DNA from: Sanguibacter keddieii
GTDB taxonomy: Bacteria; Actinomycetota; Actinomycetes; Actinomycetales; Actinomycetaceae
Direction: 5' to 3'
Length of the DNA stretch: 64,000 bases
Assembly (NCBI RefSeq): GCF_001064145.1
Contig: NZ_JVOJ01000045.1
Location: 61,435 to 125,434 of the forward strand
Part shown: piece by piece, positions 45,026 through 54,264 of the stretch
Layout of the letters: the number at the start of each line of letters is the position of its first letter
How positions within the stretch are numbered: position 1 is the stretch's first letter
Translations under genes and position numbers: made by a program
The notes under the pieces: generated by a model
Told to the model about the DNA's origin: nothing
The model's database searches: none
What the model saw: only the letters and a program-made list of their open reading frames with translations

Positions 45026-46831
45026 GTGCTTCGCACTCACAACATTGGAACCCTCGGCACCGACCTCGTCGGTCAGACCGTGACGCTCACCGGTTGGGTG
45101 GATCGTCGTCGTGACCACGGCGGCGTGGCCTTCATCGATCTGCGCGACGCGTCGGGCATCGCCCAGGTTGTCGTCCGCGACGAGCGTGTTGCCCACGAGC
45201 TGCGCTCCGAGTTCGTCCTCAAGGTCACCGGCGAGGTCTGCGCTCGCCCCGAGGGCAACGAAAACCCGCACCTGGCCACCGGCGCCATCGAGGTGATGGG
45301 CGATGACATCGAAATCCTGAACACCAGCGCGCCTCTGCCGTTCCAGGTGTCCTCCAATGCTGAAGATTCCGGCAACGTGGGCGAGGAAACCCGCCTGAAG
45401 TACCGCTACCTCGACCTGCGTCGCGAGCCCGAGCAGTACGCGATCCGCCTGCGTTCGAAGGTCTCCCGCGCTGCCCGTGAGGCGCTCTACGCCCGCGACT
45501 TCGTCGAGATCGAGACCCCGACCCTGACCCGTTCGACCCCCGAGGGTGCCCGCGACTTTATCGTCCCGGCTCGCCTCTCGCCCGGTTCGTGGTACGCCCT
45601 GCCCCAGTCGCCCCAGCTCTTCAAGCAGCTGCTCATGGTGGCCGGCATGGAACGCTACTTCCAGATTGCGCGCTGCTACCGCGACGAGGACTTCCGCGCC
45701 GACCGTCAGCCCGAGTTCACCCAGCTCGACATCGAGATGAGCTTCGTGGACCAGGACGATGTCATCGAGGTCGCCGAGGACGTCCTGAAGAACGTGTGGG
45801 CGCTCATCGGCTACGACCTGTCCACGCCGATCCCGCGTATGACCTACAAGGACGCGATGGAGCGCTACGGCTCGGATAAGCCCGACCTGCGCTTCGGCCT
45901 CGAGCTCACCGACCTCACCGAGTACTTCAAGGACACGACCTTCCGCGTGTTCCAGGCCCCCTACGTGGGTGCCGTCGTCATGCCCGGTGGCGGCTCGCAG
46001 CCGCGTCGTACCTTCGACAAGTGGCAGGAATGGGCCAAGGCGCGCGGCGCCAAGGGCCTGGCCTACGTCACGATCGCCGAGGACGGTACGCTGGGCGGCC
46101 CCGTTGCCAAGAACATCACCGAGGCTGAGCGCGAGGGTCTGGCCGCCGCCACCGGTGCCAACCCCGGCGACTGCATCTTCTTCGCCGCCGGCAAGCCCAC
46201 GCCCTCGCGCGAGCTGCTCGGCGCAGCCCGCCTCGAGATCGGCAAGCGCTGCAACCTCATCGACCCCGATGCCTGGGCGTTCACCTGGGTCGTCGACGCG
46301 CCGCTCTTCAAGCCCACTGGTGATGCCGAGGCCGAGGGCGACGTCGCGCTGGGCCACAGCGCCTGGACGGCCGTCCACCACGCGTTCACCTCGCCCAAGC
46401 CCGAGTGGGTCGACTCCTTCGACAAGGACCCGGGCAACGCGCTTGCCTACGCCTACGACATCGTCTGCAACGGCAACGAGATCGGTGGCGGCTCCATCCG
46501 TATCCACCGCCGCGACATCCAGAACCGCGTGTTCAACGTGATGGGCATCGGCGAGGAGGAAGCCCAGACGCAGTTCGGCTTTCTGCTGGACGCCTTCAAG
46601 TTCGGCGCCCCGCCGCACGGCGGCGTCGCTTTCGGCTGGGACCGCATCGTCTCTCTGCTGACGAAGTCCGACTCGATCCGCGACGTCATCGCCTTCCCGA
46701 AGTCCGGCGGCGGTTTCGACCCGCTGACCGAGGCCCCGGCCCCGATCACGCCCGCGCAGCGTAAGGAAGCCGGCGTCGATGCGAAGCCGAAGAAGCGCGG
46801 CGAGGAAGCGTCCGAAGAATCGGAGAAGTGA
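45026..46831 (+). CDS. aspS: Aspartate--tRNA(Asp/Asn) ligase
   Basis: The 601-residue class IIb synthetase has an N-terminal OB anticodon domain with [12 protein letters not shown], catalytic motif 2 around [16 protein letters not shown] (~216), the bacterial GAD insertion (~300-420) and motif 3 in [11 protein letters not shown] (~534). His31 in the RRDHGG loop is the residue found in non-discriminating AspRS enzymes, which also load Asp on tRNA-Asn, whereas discriminating enzymes have Leu. The GTG follows ACGAAAGGAATCAC; the ATG at 45002 lacks a ribosome site. The C-terminus is a charged tail. Confidence 0.96.
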   Translation: MLRTHNIGTLGTDLVGQTVTLTGWVDRRRDHGGVAFIDLRDASGIAQVVVRDERVAHELRSEFVLKVTGEVCARPEGNENPHLATGAIEVMGDDIEILNTSAPLPFQVSSNAEDSGNVGEETRLKYRYLDLRREPEQYAIRLRSKVSRAAREALYARDFVEIETPTLTRSTPEGARDFIVPARLSPGSWYALPQSPQLFKQLLMVAGMERYFQIARCYRDEDFRADRQPEFTQLDIEMSFVDQDDVIEVAEDVLKNVWALIGYDLSTPIPRMTYKDAMERYGSDKPDLRFGLELTDLTEYFKDTTFRVFQAPYVGAVVMPGGGSQPRRTFDKWQEWAKARGAKGLAYVTIAEDGTLGGPVAKNITEAEREGLAAATGANPGDCIFFAAGKPTPSRELLGAARLEIGKRCNLIDPDAWAFTWVVDAPLFKPTGDAEAEGDVALGHSAWTAVHHAFTSPKPEWVDSFDKDPGNALAYAYDIVCNGNEIGGGSIRIHRRDIQNRVFNVMGIGEEEAQTQFGFLLDAFKFGAPPHGGVAFGWDRIVSLLTKSDSIRDVIAFPKSGGGFDPLTEAPAPITPAQRKEAGVDAKPKKRGEEASEESEK

Positions 46832-46852
46832 TTCTCTCGCCGTGACCTTGTC

Positions 46853-46893
46853 CACGGAACCCCCATCGGCTACCCACCGGTGGGGGTTTCGTG
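46853..46893 (+). terminator. Hairpin after aspS
   Basis: CACGGAACCCCCA (46853-46865) pairs with TGGGGGTTTCGTG (46881-46893) over 13 positions with one G-U pair and a 15-base loop. There is no T run after it. Its right arm abuts the yciO -10-like site. Confidence 0.55.
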
Positions 46894-46905
46894 CACAATG
46901 GGTAC

Positions 46906-47523
46906 ATGTCGTACGTCGAGATGCACCCCGAGAATCCGCAGGCACGTTTGGTCAACACGGTTGTTGACCTGCTGGAACGCGGCGGCACGATCGCGCTGCC
47001 CACCGACTCCGGCTACGCGATCGCCACGAAGGCGGGCAACAAGGCGGGTATGGACACGATCCGTGCCATCCGTAAGCTTGATGACAAGCACAACTTCTCG
47101 CTGCTGTGCCACTCGTTTGCCCAGCTGGGTGAGCTTGTCATCATCGATAATCACGAGTTCCGCACCATGAAGGCGCTGACCCCCGGACCGTACACGTTTA
47201 TCCTGCGGGGGACCAAGGAGGTCCCGCGCATCATGCTGAACAAGAAGAAGCACACGGTGGGCGTGCGCATCCCCGATCACGTGATTACGCAGGCGATCGT
47301 CGAGGCGCTGGGCGAGCCCCTGGCCTGCTCGACGCTCATCATGCCGGGTGAGGAGGAGCCGCTGACGGACGGCTTCGACGTGGATGATCGCATCGGGCAC
47401 CAGGTTGACCTGGTGGTTGTGGGTCCCGTGGGCGTCGCCGAGCCGACCACGGTCATCGACTTCGCCGGTGGGGACGCTGTCGTCGCGCGCGTCGGCGCGG
47501 GCGACATCTCGCTTTTCGACTGA
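46906..47523 (+). CDS. yciO: YciO-type YrdC/Sua5-domain protein
   Basis: The 205-residue protein follows E. coli YciO closely as I recall it: MSYVEMHPENPQARL at the start, then LPTDSGYAIA, HNFSLLCHS, TPGPYTFILRGTKEVPRIML and HTVGVRIPDH. The fold is that of threonylcarbamoyl-AMP synthases, but YciO is a separate subgroup with RNA-binding or weak TC-AMP activity and no proven main role. A -10-like CACAAT ends six bases before the ATG, suggesting a leaderless mRNA. The Fes-like esterase gene starts five bases after its stop. Confidence 0.88.
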   Translation: MSYVEMHPENPQARLVNTVVDLLERGGTIALPTDSGYAIATKAGNKAGMDTIRAIRKLDDKHNFSLLCHSFAQLGELVIIDNHEFRTMKALTPGPYTFILRGTKEVPRIMLNKKKHTVGVRIPDHVITQAIVEALGEPLACSTLIMPGEEEPLTDGFDVDDRIGHQVDLVVVGPVGVAEPTTVIDFAGGDAVVARVGAGDISLFD

Positions 47524-47527
47524 TTTC

Positions 47528-48712
47528 GTGGCGTTTGAGCGAACGTCTTTTTCGCGCACGGGTTTTTGTCGGCTGCGCTGGGAGGCGTCAGACGGGATTT
47601 ATCGCTACGCCGATGGGCTCCCAATCGTCGGGCCGCGGCTCGTCATTGATGGGGTCGACGCTGTTCGCGTGACCTTTCAATGGGGAGCCCAGGTGCCTGC
47701 GCACTGCTACGTCGTCCTCAACACGATCACTGATCGGGCGCGCGAACATCTCGACGATTTTCGTATGTCGGTGGGGCCGGGACGGGCGGATGCCCGGGCG
47801 CTCGTGTGCGCGCTTCCTGCGGATGTGATCCTCAGCTATCAAACGGTGATCGTGGGCCCGTGGGGCCTTGATCCCGGGGTGCGTACGGACATGGGGGAGT
47901 GGATACGATTTCTTGAGGATGCGCGCCCTGATGAATCGAATCCCTTGAGAGTCGTGAATGGGCGAGGTGCCACAGCCTCGCTTTTCGTTGGGCCCGACGC
48001 GCGGGTCGTGTGGCCGTCGGAGGATCTGGCGGCGCCTCAGATGCGTGCACCGCGAGAGCGCGAGATTGGCGCGCGTATTAGTGCCCGGCTCGGGCACACG
48101 CGCCAGCGCCGGGTCGTGATGTACGACGGCGAGGCGGACCCAACGTGCACGCTCATCATCTTCGACGGCGAGATCTGGCGAGGTAACGGCGTGGGCTGGC
48201 TGACCCGGCGCTATCCCGGCCTGCGGGTCGTGACGATCGACGCGGGGGATCTGGGCGAGCGCGAGGCGGAGTTGACCGATGCGGATCGCGTCGTTGCTCT
48301 GCTGCGGGCAGTGTGCGACGAGGCGGGGGCGGCACCCGTGATGGTCGCCGGCCAGTCCTACGGCGGTCTTGCTGCACTCGAGGCCGCTGTGCGATCGGCT
48401 GTGCCCGTCGACGAAGTTGTCGCTCAATCGCCGTCTCTGTGGTGGGGAGGGGAACAACGAGGAGTCGGCGAAGGCGCGCTGATGGGCGACCTTCGCGCCG
48501 GGCAGGTTCGGCCGCGCCAGGGGGTGCGGCTACGGCTGCAGGTGGGCACGTTGGAAGAGACGATGTGTCCTGTGGTGGATGACTGCGCCGAACTGCTGCG
48601 GCACCTGGGCGTAGCGGTTGAGCTTGACCACTATCGCAGCGGGCACGATGTGGCATGGTGGCGCGAAGGCCTCGTGCGGGCCCTTGATGAATGGGACTCT
48701 CTCACATGCTGA
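47528..48712 (+). CDS. Enterochelin esterase-like (Fes family) siderophore hydrolase
   Basis: The 394-residue protein has a Fes-like N-terminal domain (~40-190, VRVTFQWGAQVP) and an alpha/beta-hydrolase of the esterase D type. The nucleophile Ser lies in AGQSYGGLAAL (~277) and the catalytic His in SGHDVAWWREGL (~373). There is no signal peptide, so it acts in the cytoplasm, presumably cleaving an imported ferric siderophore to release iron. The GTG lies four bases after the yciO stop, so it may be read from the yciO promoter rather than the iron box downstream. The ABC importer follows. The true siderophore is unknown. Confidence 0.85.
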   Translation: MAFERTSFSRTGFCRLRWEASDGIYRYADGLPIVGPRLVIDGVDAVRVTFQWGAQVPAHCYVVLNTITDRAREHLDDFRMSVGPGRADARALVCALPADVILSYQTVIVGPWGLDPGVRTDMGEWIRFLEDARPDESNPLRVVNGRGATASLFVGPDARVVWPSEDLAAPQMRAPREREIGARISARLGHTRQRRVVMYDGEADPTCTLIIFDGEIWRGNGVGWLTRRYPGLRVVTIDAGDLGEREAELTDADRVVALLRAVCDEAGAAPVMVAGQSYGGLAALEAAVRSAVPVDEVVAQSPSLWWGGEQRGVGEGALMGDLRAGQVRPRQGVRLRLQVGTLEETMCPVVDDCAELLRHLGVAVELDHYRSGHDVAWWREGLVRALDEWDSLTC

Positions 48713-48747
48713 CCATGAATGAGACAGCCCAGGTCAATGTGTAGTCT

Positions 48748-48766
48748 GTAGGTTAGGCTTACCTAT
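48748..48766 (+). promoter_or_regulatory. DtxR/IdeR-type iron box of the siderophore ABC operon
   Basis: GTAGGTTAGGCTTACCTAT matches 16 of 19 positions of the DtxR consensus TTAGGTTAGGCTAACCTAA. It contains a -10-like TAGGCT, and TAAGAT (48775-48780) is another -10 candidate. The start codon is at 48800, with GAGGCACTT as the ribosome site. Repression under iron-rich conditions is the expected behaviour. Confidence 0.85.
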
Positions 48767-48799
48767 GCACCTGATAAGATCGACTGAATTGAGGCACTT

Positions 48800-49837
48800 G
48801 TGCACCTGTCGACGCGAATTCGCGCCATCGTTGGCGTCGCTCTGACCGCTCTCGCTCTGGGAGCATGCTCGTCCACCCAGCCCGCTCCAGCCTCGTCCCC
48901 CGAGGCCTCCGCGATGTCCGAGAGCTCTGCGACGCGCACTGTCACCGATGCGTCCGGCCAGGAGGTTACCCTGCCGTCGCACCCCAGCCGTGTTGTCACG
49001 CTCTCTGAGCCAACGACCGACAATGCACTCGCCCTGGGCGTGACCCCGATCGGCGTCGTCTCCGGCCGCGGCCAGCAGACGGTTCCCAACTACCTCGTTG
49101 ACCGCGCGGGTGATATCCCGATCCTGGGCTCCGTCGGCACCCCCAACCTCGAGGCCATCGGTGCGGCGCACCCGGATCTCATCCTCGTCGACGGCACGTC
49201 GGTGAAGAACAATGATACCGAGACGCTAACCGCGCTGGCTCAGATCGCGCCCGTCTTCTTCACGACGCAAAAGGGTGGCGACTGGCGCGAGACCTTCACC
49301 CTGACGGCCGACGCGCTCGGCGTTGCCGACCAGGCTGAGGCCAAGCTCGCGGAATTCGATCAGCACGTTGCCTCCGTCAGCGCCCGTCTGAAGGACGCCG
49401 GCTACCTCGATCAGACCTACTCGGTGGTGCGTTGGCAGGGCGACAGCGCCGGCCTCATCCTCAAGGAGCTGCCCGCCGGCCAGGCTCTCACCGCGCTCGG
49501 CATGAAGCGTCCCGCGAACCAGGATCGTGACGGCGAGGGTCACTCCGAGCCCGTCTCGCTGGAAAACATCGATCAGATCGACGCTGACTGGATCTTCTTC
49601 GGCACGCTGGGCAAGGCCTCGGTGAACAATCCCTCCGCCGGCGGCAACACGGGCGTCGAGGCCTCGGCCGCCGCCCTGGAAGAGGCCAAGAGTACCGTCG
49701 GTTTTGACTCCCTCGGTGCTGTGAAGGCAAATCACGTTATCCCCGTCGACGGTTCCCTGTGGACCTCCACCGGTGGATACCTCCTCATGGACGGCATTGT
49801 CTCGAGCATCGAGGCCCAGTTCGTCCCGGCCTCCTGA
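48800..49837 (+). CDS. Iron-siderophore ABC transporter substrate-binding lipoprotein
   Basis: The 345-residue protein has a lipoprotein signal (ALTALALGAC, lipid Cys 23), a Ser/Pro-rich linker, then a class III binding fold of the FhuD/FepB type (TVTDASGQEVTLPSHPSRVVT, LGVTPIGVVSG, PDLILVDGTSV). It captures the ferric siderophore at the outer membrane face and hands it to the two FecCD permeases that follow. The GTG is preceded by GAGG. The DtxR-type box lies 34 bases upstream. Confidence 0.92.
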   Translation: MHLSTRIRAIVGVALTALALGACSSTQPAPASSPEASAMSESSATRTVTDASGQEVTLPSHPSRVVTLSEPTTDNALALGVTPIGVVSGRGQQTVPNYLVDRAGDIPILGSVGTPNLEAIGAAHPDLILVDGTSVKNNDTETLTALAQIAPVFFTTQKGGDWRETFTLTADALGVADQAEAKLAEFDQHVASVSARLKDAGYLDQTYSVVRWQGDSAGLILKELPAGQALTALGMKRPANQDRDGEGHSEPVSLENIDQIDADWIFFGTLGKASVNNPSAGGNTGVEASAAALEEAKSTVGFDSLGAVKANHVIPVDGSLWTSTGGYLLMDGIVSSIEAQFVPAS

Positions 49838-49873
49838 CGTCGATGGCCAAACGATCCGGGTCGATGACCTGAC

Positions 49874-50869
49874 ATGACGACACGTCGCCTCACCAGCGTC
49901 GCCATTGCTTGTGCGGTGGCGACGCTGGTGCTTGCCCTTGTCGCCCTCGCCTCCCTCGCCTTCGGTTCGCGTCAGATCGCTCCCGACGTGGTATGGGAAG
50001 CGCTTGTGCACGGCGGCGTCACTCAGGACGCGCAGGTGGTGACGCAGCTGCGCGTTCCGCGCACGCTCGCCGCGCTCGTGATCGGCGGGGCGCTGGGGCT
50101 GGCAGGATCCATCATGCAGGCAATGACTCGCAATCCTCTCGCAGATCCCGGTGTGCTTGGCATCAACTCAGGAGCGGCCTTTCTCGTTGTGACCGTCACC
50201 GCTGCGACTGGCGTCGCCACTCGCACGTCGACGCTGGGGGCCTCTCTCATCGGCGCGGGAGTTGCCGCTGGACTTGTCTTCGCTCTTTCGGGGAGCGGGG
50301 GAGGCTCTCGGTCGCGCCTTGCCCTGGCGGGTATTGCCGTATCGGCTGCTCTCGCCTCACTCACTCAGGCTGTTCTCGCGGCGAATCAGTTTGCGTTCAA
50401 CGAATATCGATACTGGGCATCGGGATCATTGGAAGGCGTTGATATGGCCTCGGTGGCCAGCGCGGGTGCAGTGATCGCCGGTGGTGCCGTGGTTGCCCTA
50501 CTTATCACCTCGGCACTGGGTATCCTTGCACTCGGCGATGACGCCGCGGTGAGCCTCGGAGTGCGCGTGCGACTCGTCCGTGTGCTCGGGGTTGTCGCCG
50601 TGACGGCACTGGCTGGGGGAGCGACTGCCCTGGGAGGCCCCCTCACGTTCGTCGGCCTCGCGGTGCCGCTGATGGTGCGACGCATCGTCGGGGCACGGCA
50701 GGGTGCCATTGCCCTCTGGTCTATCGTGGTCGGCGCTGCTTGGGTGTGTGGTGCTGACGTCGTCTCACGCCTCGTGCTCGCCCCGTCCGAGGTGCCCGTG
50801 GGTGTCATTGTCGCTTTGATCGGCGCCCCGTTCTTCATCTTGGGGGCGCGTGGAAAGGGCATGTCATGA
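49874..50869 (+). CDS. FecCD-family iron-siderophore permease, subunit 1
   Basis: The 331-residue permease has about nine to ten membrane helices. RVPRTLAALVIGGALGLAG and MQAMTRNPLADPGVLGINSG are strict FecCD signatures, and the GDDAAVSLG loop contacts the ATPase. It forms the channel as a heterodimer with the next gene. It starts 36 bases after the lipoprotein stop and overlaps the second permease by four bases. Confidence 0.94.
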   Translation: MTTRRLTSVAIACAVATLVLALVALASLAFGSRQIAPDVVWEALVHGGVTQDAQVVTQLRVPRTLAALVIGGALGLAGSIMQAMTRNPLADPGVLGINSGAAFLVVTVTAATGVATRTSTLGASLIGAGVAAGLVFALSGSGGGSRSRLALAGIAVSAALASLTQAVLAANQFAFNEYRYWASGSLEGVDMASVASAGAVIAGGAVVALLITSALGILALGDDAAVSLGVRVRLVRVLGVVAVTALAGGATALGGPLTFVGLAVPLMVRRIVGARQGAIALWSIVVGAAWVCGADVVSRLVLAPSEVPVGVIVALIGAPFFILGARGKGMS

Positions 50870-51915
50870 CGCCAGCTCCGTCGCGCTACAAGACTGTTTC
50901 GCTGCACCGGTTATCGGTGCGCGTGCACCGGCGCAGCGCAGCCGTCGTGGTCGTCGGTTCCATTCTCCTCGCCGCGTTAGCCGTTTATTCGCTGACTCTG
51001 GGGGACTACGGGCTGAGTGCCGCCGATTCGTTCCGTCGTCTTCTGGGCGACGGTGGGTCCCGGGATGATTTTCTTGGAGTCTACTTTGTCCAGTCGGTGC
51101 GCCTGCCGCGCATGCTCGCAGCGATTGGTGTCGGCGTAGCGCTTGGGATTGCCGGGCGTATCTTCCAGACGATCTCGGGTAATCCGCTCGGTAGCCCCGA
51201 CATCGTCGGTCTGTCGACGGGCTGCGCGACCGGCGCTCTGATCGCGATCATCATTCTGGGCTCAAGCCCCACGGTCACTGGGGTTGGCGCCTTGCTCGGA
51301 GGACTCGTTTCGGGTGCGATCATCCTTGCGTGCGCGGGTGGCATGCGAGTGACGGGTATTCGTGTCGTCCTCGTGGGCATTGGCTGCTCGGCGGCGTTGC
51401 GTGCTGTCAACTCGCTGCTCATCGTTAAGGCTCCGCTGGAAGCAGCACAGCGCGCGCAGCTGTGGAGCGCCGGCTCATTCTCCGGCGTTACTCTCGCGCG
51501 TCTGATGCCTCTGCTGATCGTAGTTGGCGCTGTCGTTGTGGTGTGTGCCGTCTTCGCGGTGCCCCTCGGGCTTGTCGCGATGGGCGACGATGTGGCGACG
51601 GGCCTCGGCGTGAGAGTGAGTCGCACCCGCGTACTCCTTATCGTCGTCGCGATCCTACTCGTCGCATCCGCGACATCGGTGGCGGGGCCGGTTGCCTTCG
51701 TTGCTCTCGCCGCACCCCATGTCGCGCATCGGCTGTGCGGCGGCGGGGGAGTCGGATTCACATCCTCTGCTCTCGTCGGAGCCTTGCTTGTGCTGGTCTC
51801 AGACGTGTGCGCACAGAGGCTCGTCGCTCCAGCTGAGCTTCCCGTCGGTGTCGTGACGGGCGTCGTTGGGGGCGTATATCTTCTCTGGTTGTTGATTCGT
51901 GAGGTGAGATCGTGA
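50866..51915 (+). CDS. FecCD-family iron-siderophore permease, subunit 2
   Basis: The 349-residue permease has an N-terminal cytoplasmic extension (~1-28) before the first helix. FecCD motifs are RLPRMLAAIGVGVALGIAG and SGNPLGSPDIVGLSTG, and the coupling loop is GDDVATGLGVRV. It is clearly homologous to the preceding subunit. Both ends overlap neighbours by four bases, so the operon is translationally coupled. Confidence 0.94.
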   Translation: MTPAPSRYKTVSLHRLSVRVHRRSAAVVVVGSILLAALAVYSLTLGDYGLSAADSFRRLLGDGGSRDDFLGVYFVQSVRLPRMLAAIGVGVALGIAGRIFQTISGNPLGSPDIVGLSTGCATGALIAIIILGSSPTVTGVGALLGGLVSGAIILACAGGMRVTGIRVVLVGIGCSAALRAVNSLLIVKAPLEAAQRAQLWSAGSFSGVTLARLMPLLIVVGAVVVVCAVFAVPLGLVAMGDDVATGLGVRVSRTRVLLIVVAILLVASATSVAGPVAFVALAAPHVAHRLCGGGGVGFTSSALVGALLVLVSDVCAQRLVAPAELPVGVVTGVVGGVYLLWLLIREVRS

Positions 51916-52706
51916 GTGAGTCTGCTGTGAGCCGTGGGCTGAGTGCTCGAGACATTGTTGTCGGCTATGGGAAAAATGACCCGATCCTCGAGGGGCTTTC
52001 ACTCGATGTTCTGCCAGGAGAACTGACCGTCATTGTTGGACCGAACGCCTGCGGCAAGTCGACGCTTCTGCGTTCGCTAGCCCGAGTACTTGGCGTGCGA
52101 CACGGTGTGGTTGAGCTGGATGGGCGAAGCGTTACTGATATGAATCAGAAGGCTCTTGCGCGTCGACTGGGTTTGCTTGCTCAGTCGTCGGTCGCTCCGG
52201 GCGACATGTTTGTCGAAGATCTGGTTGCTCGCGGCCGCTATCCCTATCAGTCGGTGCTTCATCAGTGGAGTGATGAGGACGACGAGGTTGTGGCTCGCGC
52301 GATGAAGGACGCAGGTGTTGCGGACCTGGTGGGGCGTCGAGTCGGCGAGCTGTCGGGTGGACAGCGTCAGCGCGTGTGGATCGCGATGTCGCTCGCCCAA
52401 GCGACGGACATTCTGCTCCTTGATGAGCCAACGACGTATCTTGACCTCAACCACCAGCTGGAGGTCCTGCGTTTGGCGCAGCGCCTCCACAGGGACGGTG
52501 TGACGGTCGTTGCGGTACTGCATGACCTGCATCTGGCATTCCGCTACGCAACGCACCTTGTGTTCATGAAGGATGGCGAGGTTGTTGCCCAGGGGGCACC
52601 GCGTGACGTTGTGACGGCAGAACTGATCGAACGTGTTTTCAGCGTGCCCTGCAGGATCATCGACGACCCTGAAACCGAATCGCCACTGGTGATTCCGACG
52701 CGATGA
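51912..52706 (+). CDS. Iron-siderophore ABC transporter ATPase
   Basis: The 264-residue ATPase drives the importer. It has Walker A GPNACGKSTL (~41-50), Q-loop GLLAQSSVAPGD, signature LSGGQRQRVW (~147-156), Walker B ILLLDEPTTYLD (~167-178) and switch His in VLHDLHLA, typical of FepC/FecE. The GTG overlaps the permease stop. It is the last gene of the iron operon, and no terminator hairpin with a T run follows. Confidence 0.95.
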   Translation: MSESAVSRGLSARDIVVGYGKNDPILEGLSLDVLPGELTVIVGPNACGKSTLLRSLARVLGVRHGVVELDGRSVTDMNQKALARRLGLLAQSSVAPGDMFVEDLVARGRYPYQSVLHQWSDEDDEVVARAMKDAGVADLVGRRVGELSGGQRQRVWIAMSLAQATDILLLDEPTTYLDLNHQLEVLRLAQRLHRDGVTVVAVLHDLHLAFRYATHLVFMKDGEVVAQGAPRDVVTAELIERVFSVPCRIIDDPETESPLVIPTR

Positions 52707-52997
52707 CCAGGGCGTTGTGATTCCCAATATCTCAAATCTTGACCGGCGGGTCATGCAGCCCCATGATTATCGGATAATATAATTCACACGAAGTTGATAG
52801 AGGGCTGATATTTCCTGATAAAAACGTGTTTTGACTGCATGTTCCGGTATTTTGCTTGTTGTTCGCAATTGCGGAATAGGCATCAGGCAATAGGATGGTT
52901 CCTGTAGCTGGTGGTTACTCGGACACTGACATATTGATTCTGGGCATGGTGAAGCCGATTAGCACACGACATCCCGTCGAGACAGAGAAGGACACAG
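52707..52997 (+). promoter_or_regulatory. 291-base AT-rich gap before the first surface-protein gene
   Basis: This stretch is visibly richer in A/T than the rest of the window, above all at 52765-52785 with the palindrome ATTATC-G-GATAAT (52766-52778). A possible promoter is TTGCGG (~52870) with TAGGAT 16 bases on (~52892). AGAAGGACACAG is the ribosome site. There is no credible ORF inside and no second clear iron box. Confidence 0.4.
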
Positions 52998-54122
52998 ATG
53001 ACGACACAGATGCGATCGTACGGTAGAGGACTGCGTATGCCTCTGCTGGCTCTGACCGCGTCTGCTTCCATCGTCGGTGGAGTGTTTGTGGCTGCTCAGC
53101 CTGCATACAGCGTTGACGGAGTTGTCGGCGTGGGCGGACAGTGTCTGACCGCTGCTGACGAGGGTGCATCCATCGTCGTATCGTCGGTCGTTCCTGTCGG
53201 TTCTCCGCTGCATGTGGAGGGTTCTGGCTGGGGCGCTAGTTCTGAGACGTTGCGCGGCTTCGTCATCGTCACGCTCGACGATGGGCAGGAAGTTCGTCCC
53301 GACGGTGTCAATCTTCCTGCCTGGGTTCCCGCGTCTGTCGTCCGCAATAAGACCGCCTGGAGCGTCGCCGAAGTGTCGACCACCGGCACCTTTAGTGCCG
53401 ATATTGAGCTTCCGTCAACGTGGGTGGTTGGATCCGAGCACTCGATCATGATTGGCGATGGCGTGACCGGCACCTATGTGCAGGTGTCTGTGACGGTCGC
53501 AGAAGCCAATGCGCAGACGTATGCGTGCTCGCTGACACCGACGGATGAGCCTTCTCACGAGCCTACGGATGAGCCGTCGGTAGCGCCTGATGACCATGCG
53601 ACTTCTGACGTGGTGACCGATGATCCTTCGGAGTCTCCGACTGCTGATGCCGCCAATAACGCCGCTAAGCCCGTTGTTGATCTGACGGATGATGCTTCCA
53701 GTGATGCTGGTAGTGACGCGCCGGCCAGTGTTCCCCCCAACGCGACGGCGACGCCATCCACCCGTACCACCCCCTCGGCCGATGCCTCGGATACCTCACG
53801 CGCGTCGGCGACCCCGATGCCCTCCGCCTCGGCCTCGTCCGCTTCTTCCTCCGGGGGTAATGGTTCGTCTTCTTCTGATGCTGGCGGTGTCGGCTCGAAC
53901 GCTGATACCCCGTCTCCCTCCCCGTCTGAGGAGCAGGAGAGCGTGTCCGCTTCGCAGATTGGTCCCAAGGCTCATTCGGAGCAGCAGGCCACGAACCAGG
54001 CTGTTCGTGAGCAGGAGTCTCGCCTTAATGGCTGGATCCTTGCGGGTGGCGGTCTCCTCGCCCTCCTTGGGGCGATCGTGACGGTCAGCATTGTTCGCCG
54101 CTCGCACGGACTGCTGCGCTAA
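52998..54122 (+). CDS. Surface-exposed stalked membrane protein 1
   Basis: The 374-residue protein has a signal peptide (~1-37), then a globular beta-rich domain (~40-175; PVGSPLHVEGSGWG, GTFSADIELP). That domain is bracketed by the only two cysteines, C49 and C177, probably a disulfide. A Ser/Thr/Pro/Asp-rich stalk follows (~178-340; DEPSHEPTDEPS), then one membrane helix (~346-366) and a short basic tail. No LPxTG motif is visible, so anchoring is by the helix. I do not recognise the family. Its place directly after the iron-siderophore operon suggests, but does not prove, a role in iron or haem capture; adhesin is the alternative. Confidence 0.8.
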   Translation: MTTQMRSYGRGLRMPLLALTASASIVGGVFVAAQPAYSVDGVVGVGGQCLTAADEGASIVVSSVVPVGSPLHVEGSGWGASSETLRGFVIVTLDDGQEVRPDGVNLPAWVPASVVRNKTAWSVAEVSTTGTFSADIELPSTWVVGSEHSIMIGDGVTGTYVQVSVTVAEANAQTYACSLTPTDEPSHEPTDEPSVAPDDHATSDVVTDDPSESPTADAANNAAKPVVDLTDDASSDAGSDAPASVPPNATATPSTRTTPSADASDTSRASATPMPSASASSASSSGGNGSSSSDAGGVGSNADTPSPSPSEEQESVSASQIGPKAHSEQQATNQAVREQESRLNGWILAGGGLLALLGAIVTVSIVRRSHGLLR

Positions 54123-54200
54123 AGCCCGCACACCTGGGGCGATGCGCTGGGAATGTGTGCATTAACCACATGGTGTGTGTTGGGATTTAGCATTCATGCG

Positions 54201-54230
54201 TTACGCCTGTTACTCTTGATTCAGTACAAT
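54201..54230 (+). promoter_or_regulatory. Promoter of surface-protein gene 2
   Basis: TTACGC (54201-54206) and TACAAT (54225-54230) are 18 bp apart, and the start codon is 35 bases downstream. The gap 54123-54200 has no terminator with a T run. Confidence 0.6.
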
Positions 54231-54264
54231 AGTTTCTGCGGATTTAGTCACTAAGGAGAACGGT

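Noticed and set aside
44924-46945. Extension of the MFS frame upstream on the minus strand to 46945
   Set aside because: It runs antisense through all of aspS. The ATG at 44923, next to a -10-like site, gives a normal MFS protein length.
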